From: Alteromonas naphthalenivorans
GTDB taxonomy: Bacteria; Pseudomonadota; Gammaproteobacteria; Enterobacterales; Alteromonadaceae
NCBI RefSeq assembly: GCF_000213655.1
Contig: NC_015554.1
Location: forward strand, 4,030,001-4,094,000
Direction: 5' to 3'
Length of the DNA stretch: 64,000 nucleotides
A program made the translations under genes and the position numbers. Shown here one piece after another: positions 47,199-56,534 of the stretch. Below the pieces are notes generated by a model, which was given only the letters and a program-made list of their open reading frames with translations, searched no databases and had not been told where the DNA came from. The first letter of the stretch is position 1; the number at the start of each line of letters is the position of its first letter.

Positions 47199-48086
47199 AT
47201 GCTTGATTATGCTGCCCTACACAGTTTTCGCGAAGTGCTACGCTACGGCAGTTTTGAGCGCGGCGCCCAAGCGCTCAATCTGACTCAGTCGGCAGTTTCG
47301 CAAAAGATAAAGCGACTAGAACAACAAGTGGGCGGGCCGGTATTAGTGCGTATGAAACCGTTAAAGGCCACGCCACTTGGCGAACAACTCTTGTCTCACG
47401 TGCAAAAAGTAAGTGTGTTAGAAGAGCAGTTAACCACACGCAGCGGGGCGGCTGACCATGCTTCGCCACTGAGTGTAGCAGTAAACAACGATGTGCTGGC
47501 GACCTGGTTTACTGAGGTCATGGCAAGATTTAGTGAAATGCGCTCTAACCCCGTACATATTTATAATGCTGATCAAACCCAAACCCGCACCCTATTGCAG
47601 CAAGGTAAAGTCATGGCCTGCATTAGCCAAACTGGCACTCCCATTACCGGCGGGCAATCAGCCAGGCTTGGTACTATGAATTATCAACTCTATGCTTCGC
47701 CTGGCTTTATACAACGTTACCTTCAAAATGACATAAGCCCCGAACGAGTAATGAGCACTCCGGGGTTACTTTATGACGAATTTGATGTCACCCTACTCAC
47801 CGACTATCAGCGAGAATGTTTAGACTTTCCGCCGTCGCTAACCACATGTCATTGGTATCCGTCATCTCATGGGTTTGCAAAAATGGCCGTAGAAGGCGTA
47901 GCGTGGGCGTTATTGCCAACCTTACAAGTTAAACAAGAAGTGGCATCGGGTCAGCTCATCTCGCTATTTCCTAGCAAACAATTAGGTGTGCCTTTGTTTT
48001 GGCATTGGACAGAACAGGCATCACATGCCCTTGGCGATTTTAGCCAAGTGGTTAAACACATTTCAAAAGAACAGCTAACACCATGA
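47199..48086 (+). CDS. argP: LysR-family regulator ArgP (IciA)
   Basis: The product (295 aa) is a LysR-type activator. It has an HTH in FERGAQALNLTQSAVSQKIK (about residues 18-37), RLEQQVGGPVLVRMKPLKAT, and an effector domain ending in the PSKQLGVPLFWHWTEQ region. The N-terminus MLDYAALHSFREVL and the divergent argO match ArgP, which activates argO with arginine and is blocked by lysine. A GTG five codons upstream (47184) is in frame, but ATG 47199 fits the family. The methyltransferase gene overlaps its stop by 4 bases. Confidence 0.9.
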   Translation: MLDYAALHSFREVLRYGSFERGAQALNLTQSAVSQKIKRLEQQVGGPVLVRMKPLKATPLGEQLLSHVQKVSVLEEQLTTRSGAADHASPLSVAVNNDVLATWFTEVMARFSEMRSNPVHIYNADQTQTRTLLQQGKVMACISQTGTPITGGQSARLGTMNYQLYASPGFIQRYLQNDISPERVMSTPGLLYDEFDVTLLTDYQRECLDFPPSLTTCHWYPSSHGFAKMAVEGVAWALLPTLQVKQEVASGQLISLFPSKQLGVPLFWHWTEQASHALGDFSQVVKHISKEQLTP

Positions 48087-48676
48087 AGTACAATAAACAC
48101 ATCGCGTATTACCACCAGCACGCTTCAAAGCTTGCTTCACAATACACTAGTGTTGCATTTGAGGATGTACATGGCGATTGGTTGTCACATATACCGTCGC
48201 TAACCCATACCACTATATTAGACATAGGTGCAGGAGCAGGCAGAGACGCGAAAGCGCTGGCCGATTTGGGAAATCACGTAACCGCTATTGAGCCTGCAAC
48301 CGCGCTAATGCAATCAGGCATTGCCTTTACGGGAGAGTCAGTAACGTGGATTAAAGATACCCTGCCCTTACTCACATCACAGAAAAAGCAACACTACGGG
48401 TTAATTTTGATTAGCGCGGTATGGATGCACTTAACCCACGTTCAGCAACAACAAAGCTTGCAACGATGTAGCCAATTGCTTTTAACCGAAGGGCTCCTAG
48501 TCATTACTTTGCGACACGGGAAATTTGATGACGAACGGGTGGCTAATCCGGTTAATGCAAGGGACACTATCGAGTTCGCAAAATCCTGTGGCTTAACCTT
48601 AATTCATAACACAGACTCTAGCGACAAACTGCACCGCCAAGGTGTCAGTTGGCAAACTTTAGTCTTTACAAAATAA
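48083..48676 (+). CDS. class I SAM-dependent methyltransferase
   Basis: The product (197 aa) is a small Rossmann-fold methyltransferase. Motif I is ILDIGAGAGRDAKALADLG (about residues 46-64), the acidic residue of motif II is TAIEPA (about 69-74), and YGLILISAVWMHL is motif IV. The substrate cannot be predicted; the family includes UbiE/Tam-like enzymes. It overlaps argP by ATGA and is presumably co-translated with it, with no obvious functional link to arginine export. Confidence 0.85.
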   Translation: MKYNKHIAYYHQHASKLASQYTSVAFEDVHGDWLSHIPSLTHTTILDIGAGAGRDAKALADLGNHVTAIEPATALMQSGIAFTGESVTWIKDTLPLLTSQKKQHYGLILISAVWMHLTHVQQQQSLQRCSQLLLTEGLLVITLRHGKFDDERVANPVNARDTIEFAKSCGLTLIHNTDSSDKLHRQGVSWQTLVFTK

Positions 48677-48772
48677 GCAAAAATGTCGCTTCACTCCGAA
48701 CACTTTTCATACTAACCTAGTGCCAGATTGCAGGTTAATTAAGCAAGGTTGTAGCCATTCGGAGGGCTTTTT

Positions 48773-50710
48773 TTGGCTGTAGTACATAGACGCACCTGTT
48801 TCTTGATGCTTTTCGCCATTTGGGGGGTGCTGGTTAGCCTTTCTTTTCCTGTGTCTGCAACTCTTGATACCGCAACTACAGCGGTACCTGTTTCTGACAC
48901 TATGCCAGGCACAATTAGTGAAAATGCATTACACGACTTTGAAAATGCTATTTTTCTAAACCCTCAGCAAACCTACCGAAAATTAGTCACACTTGCTCAG
49001 TCAAATGACTTCAGTGATGAAGGCAAAGTTTGGCTGTTGTTACGAAAAGCCCAAACCGAGAGTGTATTAACCTTATACAAAGAAATGGATGCCACCCTTG
49101 CCACTGTCGCAACCTTCACCAATGTGATGACGAACGAACAAAATGCACTATGGCTTTATTTAAAAGGGAGCCGGATGCACCAAACAGGCGATATTTCTGG
49201 CGCTATCGACACGCTGAAGTATGCAGTTGAAGTCGCTAAAGAAGAGCCTAACAGTACTATTTACGTGCTTGCTATTAGAGAGTTAGGTTACGGATTCGCA
49301 CTTTCCGGAGACTACTACCGGGCCACCCTCATACTGCAAGATGCTTATAAAAATCTCGTCATTTTAAACAACCCCTTTTTTAATGGGTTGTTAGAAGAGA
49401 GCTTAGGCGACACCTATAACTATTTAGGTAATTACACAAAAGCCATTGAGTATTACGAAGGTGCACTTACCTTCTTCGAGTCCATTGGCTACCAACCCCA
49501 TGTTGCCAGTACCTTATTGGGCTTAGCTATGGTGAACCGAAAGCTAGAAAATTGGAATGATGCACTTTCCTACTTTGACCGTTACGAAATAGCGTTGAAT
49601 TTTACCAATAATCACAGCGAAAATTTCTATTTGCATTATGGCCGTGCTATGACAATGGCAGAAAGAGGAGAGTGTAACGCTGCTATTGGTGCTATTGATG
49701 ATGCGCTGGGCTTATCGGGCCCCATTGATTACAACGCAGAACTTTACAAAAAACGCGCCCTATGCAATTTAACCCTTGATAACTTAGCTGAGGCTAAACA
49801 AGATTTATCGAAAGCACGCACTATTTTTAACGGCATAGAAGCATTGCACAATACGCAGTGGCACTTAGAGCTTGATTACATTGCAGGCTTAGTGGCATTT
49901 AAAGATAATCGCTTTGAGCAGGCTTTTGAATTTATTCATAGGTATTACAAAGACTTCCTTGAGTTGCAGCGTTTAAACAATTCAGAATATGTCACCCAAG
50001 TACAAGCCACAATGGAAGCCGAGCGTAAAGACAAAGAAATTGCCCTCCTAAAACAACAAACACAACTTCAAGCGGCTACGGCCAGGGAGCAATCGCTGAA
50101 AGTACGGCAGAAAAATATGATGCTGGTAGGCGTAGTAGTCATCTTTGCACTGTTACTTATTTTTGTGGTTTTCCAATATAAAAACTCAAGAAAGCTATTG
50201 GCCCTTTCTATTCGAGACGATCTTACTGGCTTACACAATCGGCGTTACTTCTTTGATTATTTCGAGCACAACCTAGTTAAGCTGAACCCCAGTCACGTAG
50301 GCTTGGCACTCATCTCTTTCGACATAGATAACTTCAAACACATTAATGACAACCTTGGTCATCACGTAGGCGACGAAGTCATTAAAACCGTGGCACACAC
50401 AGCGGCAAATACACTACGTACTAATGACGTTATTGCACGTATTGGGGGAGACGAATTTATAATTGCCCTTCCCCGCACCACACTGCTACAAGCTAAAGAA
50501 ATAGCCAAGCGAATCCTTGAAAATATCAGGAGTCACCGGTTTACCACTAAAGAAGGCGCAGATTTTAGTGTAACCGCGAGCTTGGGCGTGGCTTATCATC
50601 ATCAAAACAAGCTTATTGCCTTAGATGTGAAATCGATGATGGAGTCTGCCGACACAGCGCTATACCAGTCTAAGCGGGCTGGCAAAAATCGCTTCACGGT
50701 TGCAGCTTAG
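48773..50710 (+). CDS. TPR-containing diguanylate cyclase
   Basis: The product (645 aa) has a signal peptide (FLMLFAIWGVLVSLSFPVSA) and a periplasmic array of TPR repeats (about residues 45-390; EESLGDTYNYLGNYTKAIEYY cut at GDTYNYLGNYTKAIEY). A coiled coil, one membrane helix (MLVGVVVIFALLLIFVVF, about 455-472) and a GGDEF domain (about 485-645) follow. The active site is RIGGDEFI and the domain starts RDDLTGLHNRRYFF, so it should make c-di-GMP. The start is TTG 48773 with GGAGGG six bases upstream, the only start that includes the full signal peptide. The signal is unknown. Confidence 0.9.
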   Translation: MAVVHRRTCFLMLFAIWGVLVSLSFPVSATLDTATTAVPVSDTMPGTISENALHDFENAIFLNPQQTYRKLVTLAQSNDFSDEGKVWLLLRKAQTESVLTLYKEMDATLATVATFTNVMTNEQNALWLYLKGSRMHQTGDISGAIDTLKYAVEVAKEEPNSTIYVLAIRELGYGFALSGDYYRATLILQDAYKNLVILNNPFFNGLLEESLGDTYNYLGNYTKAIEYYEGALTFFESIGYQPHVASTLLGLAMVNRKLENWNDALSYFDRYEIALNFTNNHSENFYLHYGRAMTMAERGECNAAIGAIDDALGLSGPIDYNAELYKKRALCNLTLDNLAEAKQDLSKARTIFNGIEALHNTQWHLELDYIAGLVAFKDNRFEQAFEFIHRYYKDFLELQRLNNSEYVTQVQATMEAERKDKEIALLKQQTQLQAATAREQSLKVRQKNMMLVGVVVIFALLLIFVVFQYKNSRKLLALSIRDDLTGLHNRRYFFDYFEHNLVKLNPSHVGLALISFDIDNFKHINDNLGHHVGDEVIKTVAHTAANTLRTNDVIARIGGDEFIIALPRTTLLQAKEIAKRILENIRSHRFTTKEGADFSVTASLGVAYHHQNKLIALDVKSMMESADTALYQSKRAGKNRFTVAA

Positions 50711-50783
50711 GAAAAGCACGAGTAAGGCTTTATTTCTGACAAAACTTACCTATTATTTAGGTAAGCTTCAAGAAAGGGAATTT

Positions 50784-51737
50784 ATGATTAAAGCAACATT
50801 TTTTTGCCTAGGCTTTTGTTTAATTTCATTTTTCAGCAGTGCAAACACGGGCTCTCGCCTAACTGCAACGGGCGGCGTTACTGGATTTGAAGGCACCGCT
50901 GGTGGCGGTATCACGCCTTGGGCCTTTATTAGCGGCTATGGCAGTAAAGAAGAAATTAACGGTACCGCGAATGTTCAATACCTTCATTTAAACGACTACA
51001 CCTTAACCACCTTTGGTGCCAGCCTTGGCATTTACGATCGCGTTGAATTAAGCGTACAACGACAAACTCTAGATATTTCATCTGGCATTACCAGCAATGT
51101 TTTCAGCTTACTTACCGATGGGGCAATTAGCGCCGCACAATCTACCCGTATCGACATAGATATTGTGTCTGCAAAAGTGAAAATATTGGGTGATGGCGTT
51201 TTTAACCAACGCACTTGGGTACCCCAAGTGGCTATTGGCGCACAATATAAAAAACACCGAGATTTTGATACCACGCTTCTATTGCCCGATGGCACCGGCC
51301 CGCTTCCTAATCAAGGTGTAGCGCGCATACTTGGGGCTAAAGATGATAGCGGTACTGATGTTTTTGTTTCTGCAACCAAGCTTTATTTAGGCCATATTAA
51401 CGGTTTCAACCTATTGACCAATCTGACCGCCCGCTATACCAAAGCAAACACCTTTGGGTTACTTGGTTTTGCTAGTGAAAATGACGATAGTTATAAACTG
51501 GAATGGGAAGGTTCTTTGGCGCTACTAACCAGCCCGTCAACCGTGGTCGGCGTTGAGTTTAGAACGCAAACCAATCGCCTAGGCGGGCTAGCAGAAGAAG
51601 ATACGGTAACCGACGCCTTCATTGCTTACTTTCCCAATAAGTCATTTTCCCTCACCGCAGCTTATGTAGATTTAGGCAACTTGCCTATGCAGCCTAGCTC
51701 GACAGGCTTCTATCTAACTGCCACTGCTAATTTTTAA
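50784..51737 (+). CDS. DUF3034 exported, probable outer-membrane protein
   Basis: The product (317 aa) has a signal peptide (ATFFCLGFCLISFFSSANT) and a sequence of alternating beta strands ending in FYLTATANF with a terminal Phe, as in outer-membrane barrels. GSRLTATGGVTGFEGTAGGG (cut at RLTATGGVTGFEGTAGGG), TPWAFISGYG and VEFRTQTNRLG are typical of DUF3034. The frame is open from 50700, but ATG 50784 with GAAAGGGAA upstream gives the signal peptide. It lies 73 bases after the cyclase and 10 before the haemoglobin gene, so an operon is likely. Function is unknown. Confidence 0.85.
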   Translation: MIKATFFCLGFCLISFFSSANTGSRLTATGGVTGFEGTAGGGITPWAFISGYGSKEEINGTANVQYLHLNDYTLTTFGASLGIYDRVELSVQRQTLDISSGITSNVFSLLTDGAISAAQSTRIDIDIVSAKVKILGDGVFNQRTWVPQVAIGAQYKKHRDFDTTLLLPDGTGPLPNQGVARILGAKDDSGTDVFVSATKLYLGHINGFNLLTNLTARYTKANTFGLLGFASENDDSYKLEWEGSLALLTSPSTVVGVEFRTQTNRLGGLAEEDTVTDAFIAYFPNKSFSLTAAYVDLGNLPMQPSSTGFYLTATANF

Positions 51738-51747
51738 GTTGGTGATG

Positions 51748-52215
51748 ATGAGTACCTATTTACACAAAACAAGAATAACGACAGCCGTAATTGCGCTACT
51801 TTTTATTCTGTTAGGCAGCATCAGTGGGTGTTCTAACACGCACACTGCCAACCAAAACGCTACCAGCCTGTACGATGAAATCGGTGGCAGTAAAACCCTT
51901 AATACTGTGTTTGGTGTTGCCATTAATCGCATCTATAAAGACCCTGTTATAGGGCATTACTTTAATGGTGTTCCAAAAAGTCATTTACGCAAACAACTGG
52001 TATCACAAACGTGCGAGCTTATTGGCGGCCCTTGTGTTTACGAAGGCAAGGCCATGCTAGAGACCCACAAAGACTTAAATATTAAAGAGCGAGAGTTTTA
52101 TATTTTAGTGGAGTATGTGCAAGACGCGATGCGTGATGTTGGCTTAACCTATCAACAAGAGAATCAAATTCTGCAAAAATTAGCGCCAATCAAATACGAA
52201 ACGATTTACCTGTAG
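51748..52215 (+). CDS. group I truncated haemoglobin, lipoprotein form
   Basis: The product (155 aa) begins with a lipoprotein signal (ALLFILLGSISGC, Cys at about residue 28) followed by a globin of about 115 residues. SLYDEIGGSKTLNTVFGVAI, RIYKDPVIGHYFNGV and the proximal-His region METHKDLNIKEREFY cut at ETHKDLNIKEREF are the group I (GlbN) landmarks. It would bind haem in the periplasm, attached to a membrane, where it could handle O2 or NO. Most truncated globins are cytoplasmic. In-frame ATGs at 51742 and 51745 are alternative starts. Confidence 0.85.
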   Translation: MSTYLHKTRITTAVIALLFILLGSISGCSNTHTANQNATSLYDEIGGSKTLNTVFGVAINRIYKDPVIGHYFNGVPKSHLRKQLVSQTCELIGGPCVYEGKAMLETHKDLNIKEREFYILVEYVQDAMRDVGLTYQQENQILQKLAPIKYETIYL

Positions 52216-52381
52216 TTTGTGGGGGGCATCTAGTGGTATCGATGCAGTATGTTTAAAAAAGCTAGGCATAAGTGAAAATGTCCTCTTTTTACCTGAATAT
52301 TGATTAACTTAGCGTTCATTTTTCGTTCATCTCACATCCCCTATTCTTCTTATTAGTTCCCCAACCTAATAGGGATATTCA

Positions 52382-52981
52382 ATGTATAAACTTCTTATCG
52401 CTCCAACCTGTTTTTTAGCAGCAAGTGCTGTATTTGCGGCTGACAAACCCATTATTAATGTCCCTTCTTACGACTTTGCACAGGTTTCACTAGTGCAAAC
52501 GGAATTCGCCGATTTAGATATGTTTACTCCGAAAGGCTTTGAATTTAAGGCAAGTAAAGTACTTGGAATGAACGTTTTTGGTGAAGCCACATATTTTACC
52601 GCTGATGATAAAACCCAAGGGGTAAACATGGATGTCGACCGTTGGAAAGTGGCAGTTGGCTATATTCACCGCTTTTCAAATCGCACAGTACTGGACGGTA
52701 AAGTCGGCTATGGTGAAATTGATATTAAAATAAACGACAGTGTAAATGCCGTTTCAGCAGGTACCGAATACCTTACCGGTGAGGCTAATATTCGACATAT
52801 GATAGCAAACAATGTGGAAGTCTATGGCGGATTAGAATGGCAGAAATGGGATGAAGGTTCTGATCAAAAAGCCTATAAGTTAGGCACGCAATATTTCTGG
52901 GATTCGATAGCAGTTGGCGGTGAATATACTAAATTTTCCGATTCCGAGGTGTTTGCAGCCTTTGTTCGCTATACCTTTTAA
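52382..52981 (+). CDS. small outer-membrane beta-barrel protein
   Basis: The product (199 aa) has a signal peptide (LLIAPTCFLAASAVFAADKP) and about eight amphipathic beta strands, ending FAAFVRYTF with the terminal Phe recognised by the Bam machinery. The size and strand pattern fit an OmpX/OmpA-like barrel (for example KVAVGYIHRFSNRTVLDGKV cut at VAVGYIHRFSNRTVLDG, and VEVYGGLEWQKW). No specific family was recognised. It stands alone, with 166 bases upstream containing no gene. A role in adhesion or permeability would be a guess. Confidence 0.72.
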   Translation: MYKLLIAPTCFLAASAVFAADKPIINVPSYDFAQVSLVQTEFADLDMFTPKGFEFKASKVLGMNVFGEATYFTADDKTQGVNMDVDRWKVAVGYIHRFSNRTVLDGKVGYGEIDIKINDSVNAVSAGTEYLTGEANIRHMIANNVEVYGGLEWQKWDEGSDQKAYKLGTQYFWDSIAVGGEYTKFSDSEVFAAFVRYTF

Positions 52982-53165
52982 AAACGTTTAATTATCTGAT
53001 TAATCAAAATAAAGTAGTGAAATCCTTGTGTATTTCGCTGCTTTATTTTCACAGCTTCATACTATTGATGAATACCTTTAATGTGGTTTATGGCCTATAA
53101 CATAGCGGCTTGAAGCACCCTTACGAATCATTAAAGAATAATCAATCGTTATGAGGAATTTGAGC

Positions 53166-53996
53166 ATGGAAGAATTTATTGCATCACTTGATGTTGATCA
53201 GTATCTCCCTGGCGCACTAGCGTGGGCCACTAATATACTACTTGCGCTACTTATATTAATTATAGGTATGTGGGTAGCAGGTAAAGCCTATAAGGGCATG
53301 GTTGCACTAGCCGGTAGATACCCCCAATTAGACGACACCTTATTTAAGTTTTTTGGTAGCGTAATACGCTACACCATCTTAGCCTTTGTAGGCATAGCCG
53401 TTCTTAACCGTTTTGGTGTACAAACCGCATCTATCATTGCACTACTTGGCGCCGCGGGGCTTGCCGTAGGTTTAGCACTGCAAGGCACACTGTCTAATTT
53501 AGCCGCTGGCGTTATGCTACTTATCTTCCGCCCTTACAAAGTAGATGACTTTGTAGAAGCAGCAGGCAAGTTTGGTAAAGTCACCGAAATAGATATGTTC
53601 ACTACCATTTTGCAAACCTTCGATAACCAACACATTATCATTCCAAATAGCCAAATTTGGGGCGAGCAAATTACCAACCACTCACACCATGAAATTCGCG
53701 GTGTAGATATGACCTTTGGTGTTGCTTATGGTGAAAGTATTGATGCTGCACGCGCCGTTATCGACAAAGTGCTCGCTGAACACCCCCATGTACTTAAAGA
53801 GCCTGCGCCGTTTGTTGAAGTAGAAACCTTAAACAACAGCTCGGTAGACTTCATTGTACGTCCGTTCTGTGAAGGTCAGCACTACTTCGATATTCGTTAC
53901 TCAGTGCCTGAGCAAATTAAGAAAGGGCTTGATGAAGCGAACATTGAAATTCCATTCCCACATCGTAAAGTTATTTTGGTTAATGAGACCAATTAG
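53166..53996 (+). CDS. mscS: small-conductance mechanosensitive channel MscS
   Basis: The product (276 aa) forms the heptameric channel that opens under membrane tension after osmotic downshock. It has three N-terminal membrane helices (about residues 18-120). The pore helix reads GVQTASIIALLGAAGLAVGLALQG in part (GLAVGLALQGTLSNLAAGV), with the Gly/Ala packing of E. coli MscS, then FRPYKVDDFVEAAG and the beta domain with IIPNSQI. ATG 53166 has GAGGAA upstream; the ATG at 53151 lacks a good site. The length is close to E. coli MscS (286 aa). Confidence 0.93.
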   Translation: MEEFIASLDVDQYLPGALAWATNILLALLILIIGMWVAGKAYKGMVALAGRYPQLDDTLFKFFGSVIRYTILAFVGIAVLNRFGVQTASIIALLGAAGLAVGLALQGTLSNLAAGVMLLIFRPYKVDDFVEAAGKFGKVTEIDMFTTILQTFDNQHIIIPNSQIWGEQITNHSHHEIRGVDMTFGVAYGESIDAARAVIDKVLAEHPHVLKEPAPFVEVETLNNSSVDFIVRPFCEGQHYFDIRYSVPEQIKKGLDEANIEIPFPHRKVILVNETN

Positions 53997-54069
53997 ACAT
54001 TGATTCTGATATGAGAAGGGCGAACTAAGAAGCCTACAAATACATTGGATTCATGGCTAAACAACAACT

Positions 54070-54110
54070 AAGGCCTGATTTCGATATTTTATCGAACTCA
54101 GGCCTTTTTA
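54070..54110 (+). terminator. terminator after mscS
   Basis: AAGGCCTGA and TCAGGCCTT form the outer stem, with TTCGATA / TATCGAA extending it, followed by TTTTT-A. A and T runs flank both sides, so it may also end the minus-strand winged-helix gene. Confidence 0.9.
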
Positions 54111-54149
54111 GCGTCAAACTAAAATACTGCCAATTTTTTATATAAAAAA

Positions 54150-54980
54150 TTAAGAATCACTTGCTCTACAACTATCTGATAACGCTTCTTGTATTACGTT
54201 CGTCAGTTCGGTGTTTCGAGGTTGCTCCGAAACACTAACTTGATGTGGAACCTGATGGAAGCTCGGCACTATTCGACCGGAAGTTTGGGAAATAGCTTCT
54301 CTTGGTCTTATGTGGTTCACTGTTAGGTACTCAACTTTTTGCTCACCTTCCAACTCTCGAACTAGAACATAAGCCTTCTTCCCTTTTTCAGTTAAGCTAT
54401 ATTCTTTTGTTTTCCCATCAGTGGCACTTAGTCGTTCTGAAATAGTCCCCATTCTTTTGAGTTCTGTTGTAATTCTAGAAACTCTCTGTTTAGGTGTTAT
54501 ACCTAATTGGTTGGTTATATCTTGAACTGTGCAAGGCTCATTGTAAGCTAAACGAATAATACCTCTATGCTGGCTTCGCTTTGATAAAAAAACTATCTCA
54601 TCTTTAAATAATTTTTGTTTTACGAGAACATTAAAAATATGCTTATATGTCCGCCAAGCAATATTTTTATCGTATGTCAGATCGGTATCTACTGCTCTCA
54701 AAATTAACTGTGATGCTGCGAATGTTGCATCTACATTAAGAATTTGTTGAGGAGTCAGTTGATCAGTAGATGCTGATTCAATAAGCCTATCAAAAAAGCT
54801 TTCAATAAATGGAATAAATGAATCTGTAATAAATTCTGGGATCGTCTTAACAAAACCTCTTAACTTTAAAATAGCATCAGGAAGTTCTTCGATACGATCA
54901 ATACCAGTATTTTTAAACGAAGATAATAGTTCTACTGCTTCCAACTCTTCTTTCGAAGATGGAGCGTTTGGCGTAACCAT
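54150..54980 (-). CDS. winged-helix protein paired with a nitrilase-fold protein
   Basis: The product (276 aa) has an acidic helical N-terminal part (about residues 1-130) and a central winged helix-turn-helix of MarR-like type (about 155-225). HRGIIRLAYNEPCTVQDITN, LGITPKQRVSRITTELKRMG and the wing KEYSLTEKGKKAYVLVRELE are cut from it. The last 45 residues look disordered. The frame reaches a TTG at 55031, but ATG 54980 with AGGTGA upstream is preferred. It lies downstream of the nitrilase-like gene (63-bp gap) on the same strand, so the two form an operon. It may be a repressor or a DNA-binding partner. The family was not recognised. Confidence 0.7.
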   Translation of the reverse strand: MVTPNAPSSKEELEAVELLSSFKNTGIDRIEELPDAILKLRGFVKTIPEFITDSFIPFIESFFDRLIESASTDQLTPQQILNVDATFAASQLILRAVDTDLTYDKNIAWRTYKHIFNVLVKQKLFKDEIVFLSKRSQHRGIIRLAYNEPCTVQDITNQLGITPKQRVSRITTELKRMGTISERLSATDGKTKEYSLTEKGKKAYVLVRELEGEQKVEYLTVNHIRPREAISQTSGRIVPSFHQVPHQVSVSEQPRNTELTNVIQEALSDSCRASDS

Positions 54981-55043
54981 GATGTCACCTATGTTAGAAA
55001 GTGAAATAACTATAGTTTGGTTAGTAAACAATTACAATGTTTA

Positions 55044-56375
55044 CTACGTAACATCTTTACCAAAAGATTCATAGCCAAGACGAGAGATTGTACTTTTTTT
55101 TCCTATTTCCCCCCTCAAGAAGCCATGATAAATAGAACTAGCCCCATTGTCGGTAGGATCACCGAGTTCTTGGTTAACTAAAGCCACTACGGGCCCAGCC
55201 ATTCTGTAGATTGCCTTAACGCGCGTTTCATGGAGTTTCATAGTGCTTTCACCTCCCATTGTGGGCACGAAGAAATAATCTACCCCAGATTGATGAGCAA
55301 AATCGTGCATTCTCATGTTGTCGTCACAGAAGTCTTTGCATATTAGGGTAACTCCTCTGCCAAATGGGAGTTCAATAATTGCCAAGGAACGCCCTGTAGA
55401 AGTTTTTTCTACCCCATACTTTTCGTCACCTGTAAATCGAGTCATCTTGTCATGAGTAAAAGCGATTGAGCCGGTATGATCCAATGCAGTACACGTATTA
55501 AAATACGCATCTTTCTTACGGTTATATTTGTGGAAGCTTCCTGCGATCACTAGGCTTATCCCATGACCTTTTGAATTTTCTCTATTTCTATTGGTATTTA
55601 ACCAGCAGGCTATCTCGTCAACTATATTATTGGGAATAGTTAGCTCAGGAAATATAACAATGTCACAATCATTTTCGACGGCGTAGTGCAAGACTTTCTC
55701 AGCTTCAGCAAAGCGATCTACACTTGGATGAATATCTTTAGCTAAAAAGCTTACGTCAGTCTCACCTCTGTCAATTTCAAACTCAACACCTGCACTTTCA
55801 AAACTACATACGCATATCTTGGGTGTTTCTCGATTTTTACTATGAAAATTTGTCCATGCTGACTCTGGTAACGCTTTAAAATCAAATGCAAAGCTAAAAG
55901 AGTTTGTCAGAATATGATTCCAATGCATTACCCTAATTGGGTTGTCTCGTTGTTTTCTTGTCGTTATAAAGTCGTTATGAGATATATCGCTTTGCAATAG
56001 GTGAACAGTATGACGAATATCGTCGTAAATAATGTCAATGGTCTCATGAGACTTTCTGGAGTTTTCATGCAAAAATTCATCCATCAACACGAAAACTGAT
56101 AGTAGGTTCGCTGTTTCAAAGTACTTGTTTATTTCCTTGAACCCGCCTTCTTCAATTTTCCGAAAAGAGGACATAAGACCTGATTCGTTTAAAAAGTCTG
56201 AACGCTCTGTGGGGGTAAAGACTGAGTAATCTCCATATTCATCACTAGATAGCTCATTGGCATACTGACTAAAGTACCCCCCTATCTCTAAATGCAAGTA
56301 CAATAAACAATAGGCGTCAGATACATGTTCATGAAATTTTTTTGCTAATAACCTTCTGAACTGCATGTCTTTCAT
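55044..56375 (-). CDS. nitrilase-fold (C-N hydrolase) protein with novel N-terminal domain
   Basis: The product (443 aa) has a helical N-terminal domain (about residues 1-180) that was not recognised and a C-terminal carbon-nitrogen hydrolase domain (about 185-430). The Glu-Lys-Cys triad is visible: VIFPELTIPNN (Glu, about 248), FTHDKMTRFTG (Lys, about 310) and LICKDFCDDN (Cys, about 348). The usual ICYD is ICKD here. No metabolic partner lies beside it; only a winged-helix gene follows. Nitrilase domains occur as effectors in some phage-defence proteins (for example the UG1 reverse transcriptase of DRT type 1), so a defence or signalling role is possible. The substrate is unknown. Confidence 0.75.
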   Translation of the reverse strand: MKDMQFRRLLAKKFHEHVSDAYCLLYLHLEIGGYFSQYANELSSDEYGDYSVFTPTERSDFLNESGLMSSFRKIEEGGFKEINKYFETANLLSVFVLMDEFLHENSRKSHETIDIIYDDIRHTVHLLQSDISHNDFITTRKQRDNPIRVMHWNHILTNSFSFAFDFKALPESAWTNFHSKNRETPKICVCSFESAGVEFEIDRGETDVSFLAKDIHPSVDRFAEAEKVLHYAVENDCDIVIFPELTIPNNIVDEIACWLNTNRNRENSKGHGISLVIAGSFHKYNRKKDAYFNTCTALDHTGSIAFTHDKMTRFTGDEKYGVEKTSTGRSLAIIELPFGRGVTLICKDFCDDNMRMHDFAHQSGVDYFFVPTMGGESTMKLHETRVKAIYRMAGPVVALVNQELGDPTDNGASSIYHGFLRGEIGKKSTISRLGYESFGKDVT

Positions 56376-56534
56376 CGCTCTTGACCGTCCCTGTTGTCTT
56401 GAGGTTAGATAATGTATCGACAGAGGAATAGTAAAATATTTTCGATATCAAAACCCTCTTCCTGAAAAACTATTGCTTTGACTCAAGCGCATAGCTAACC
56501 ATTTAATCTACTTGCTCTGACTAATCATTGTCAA

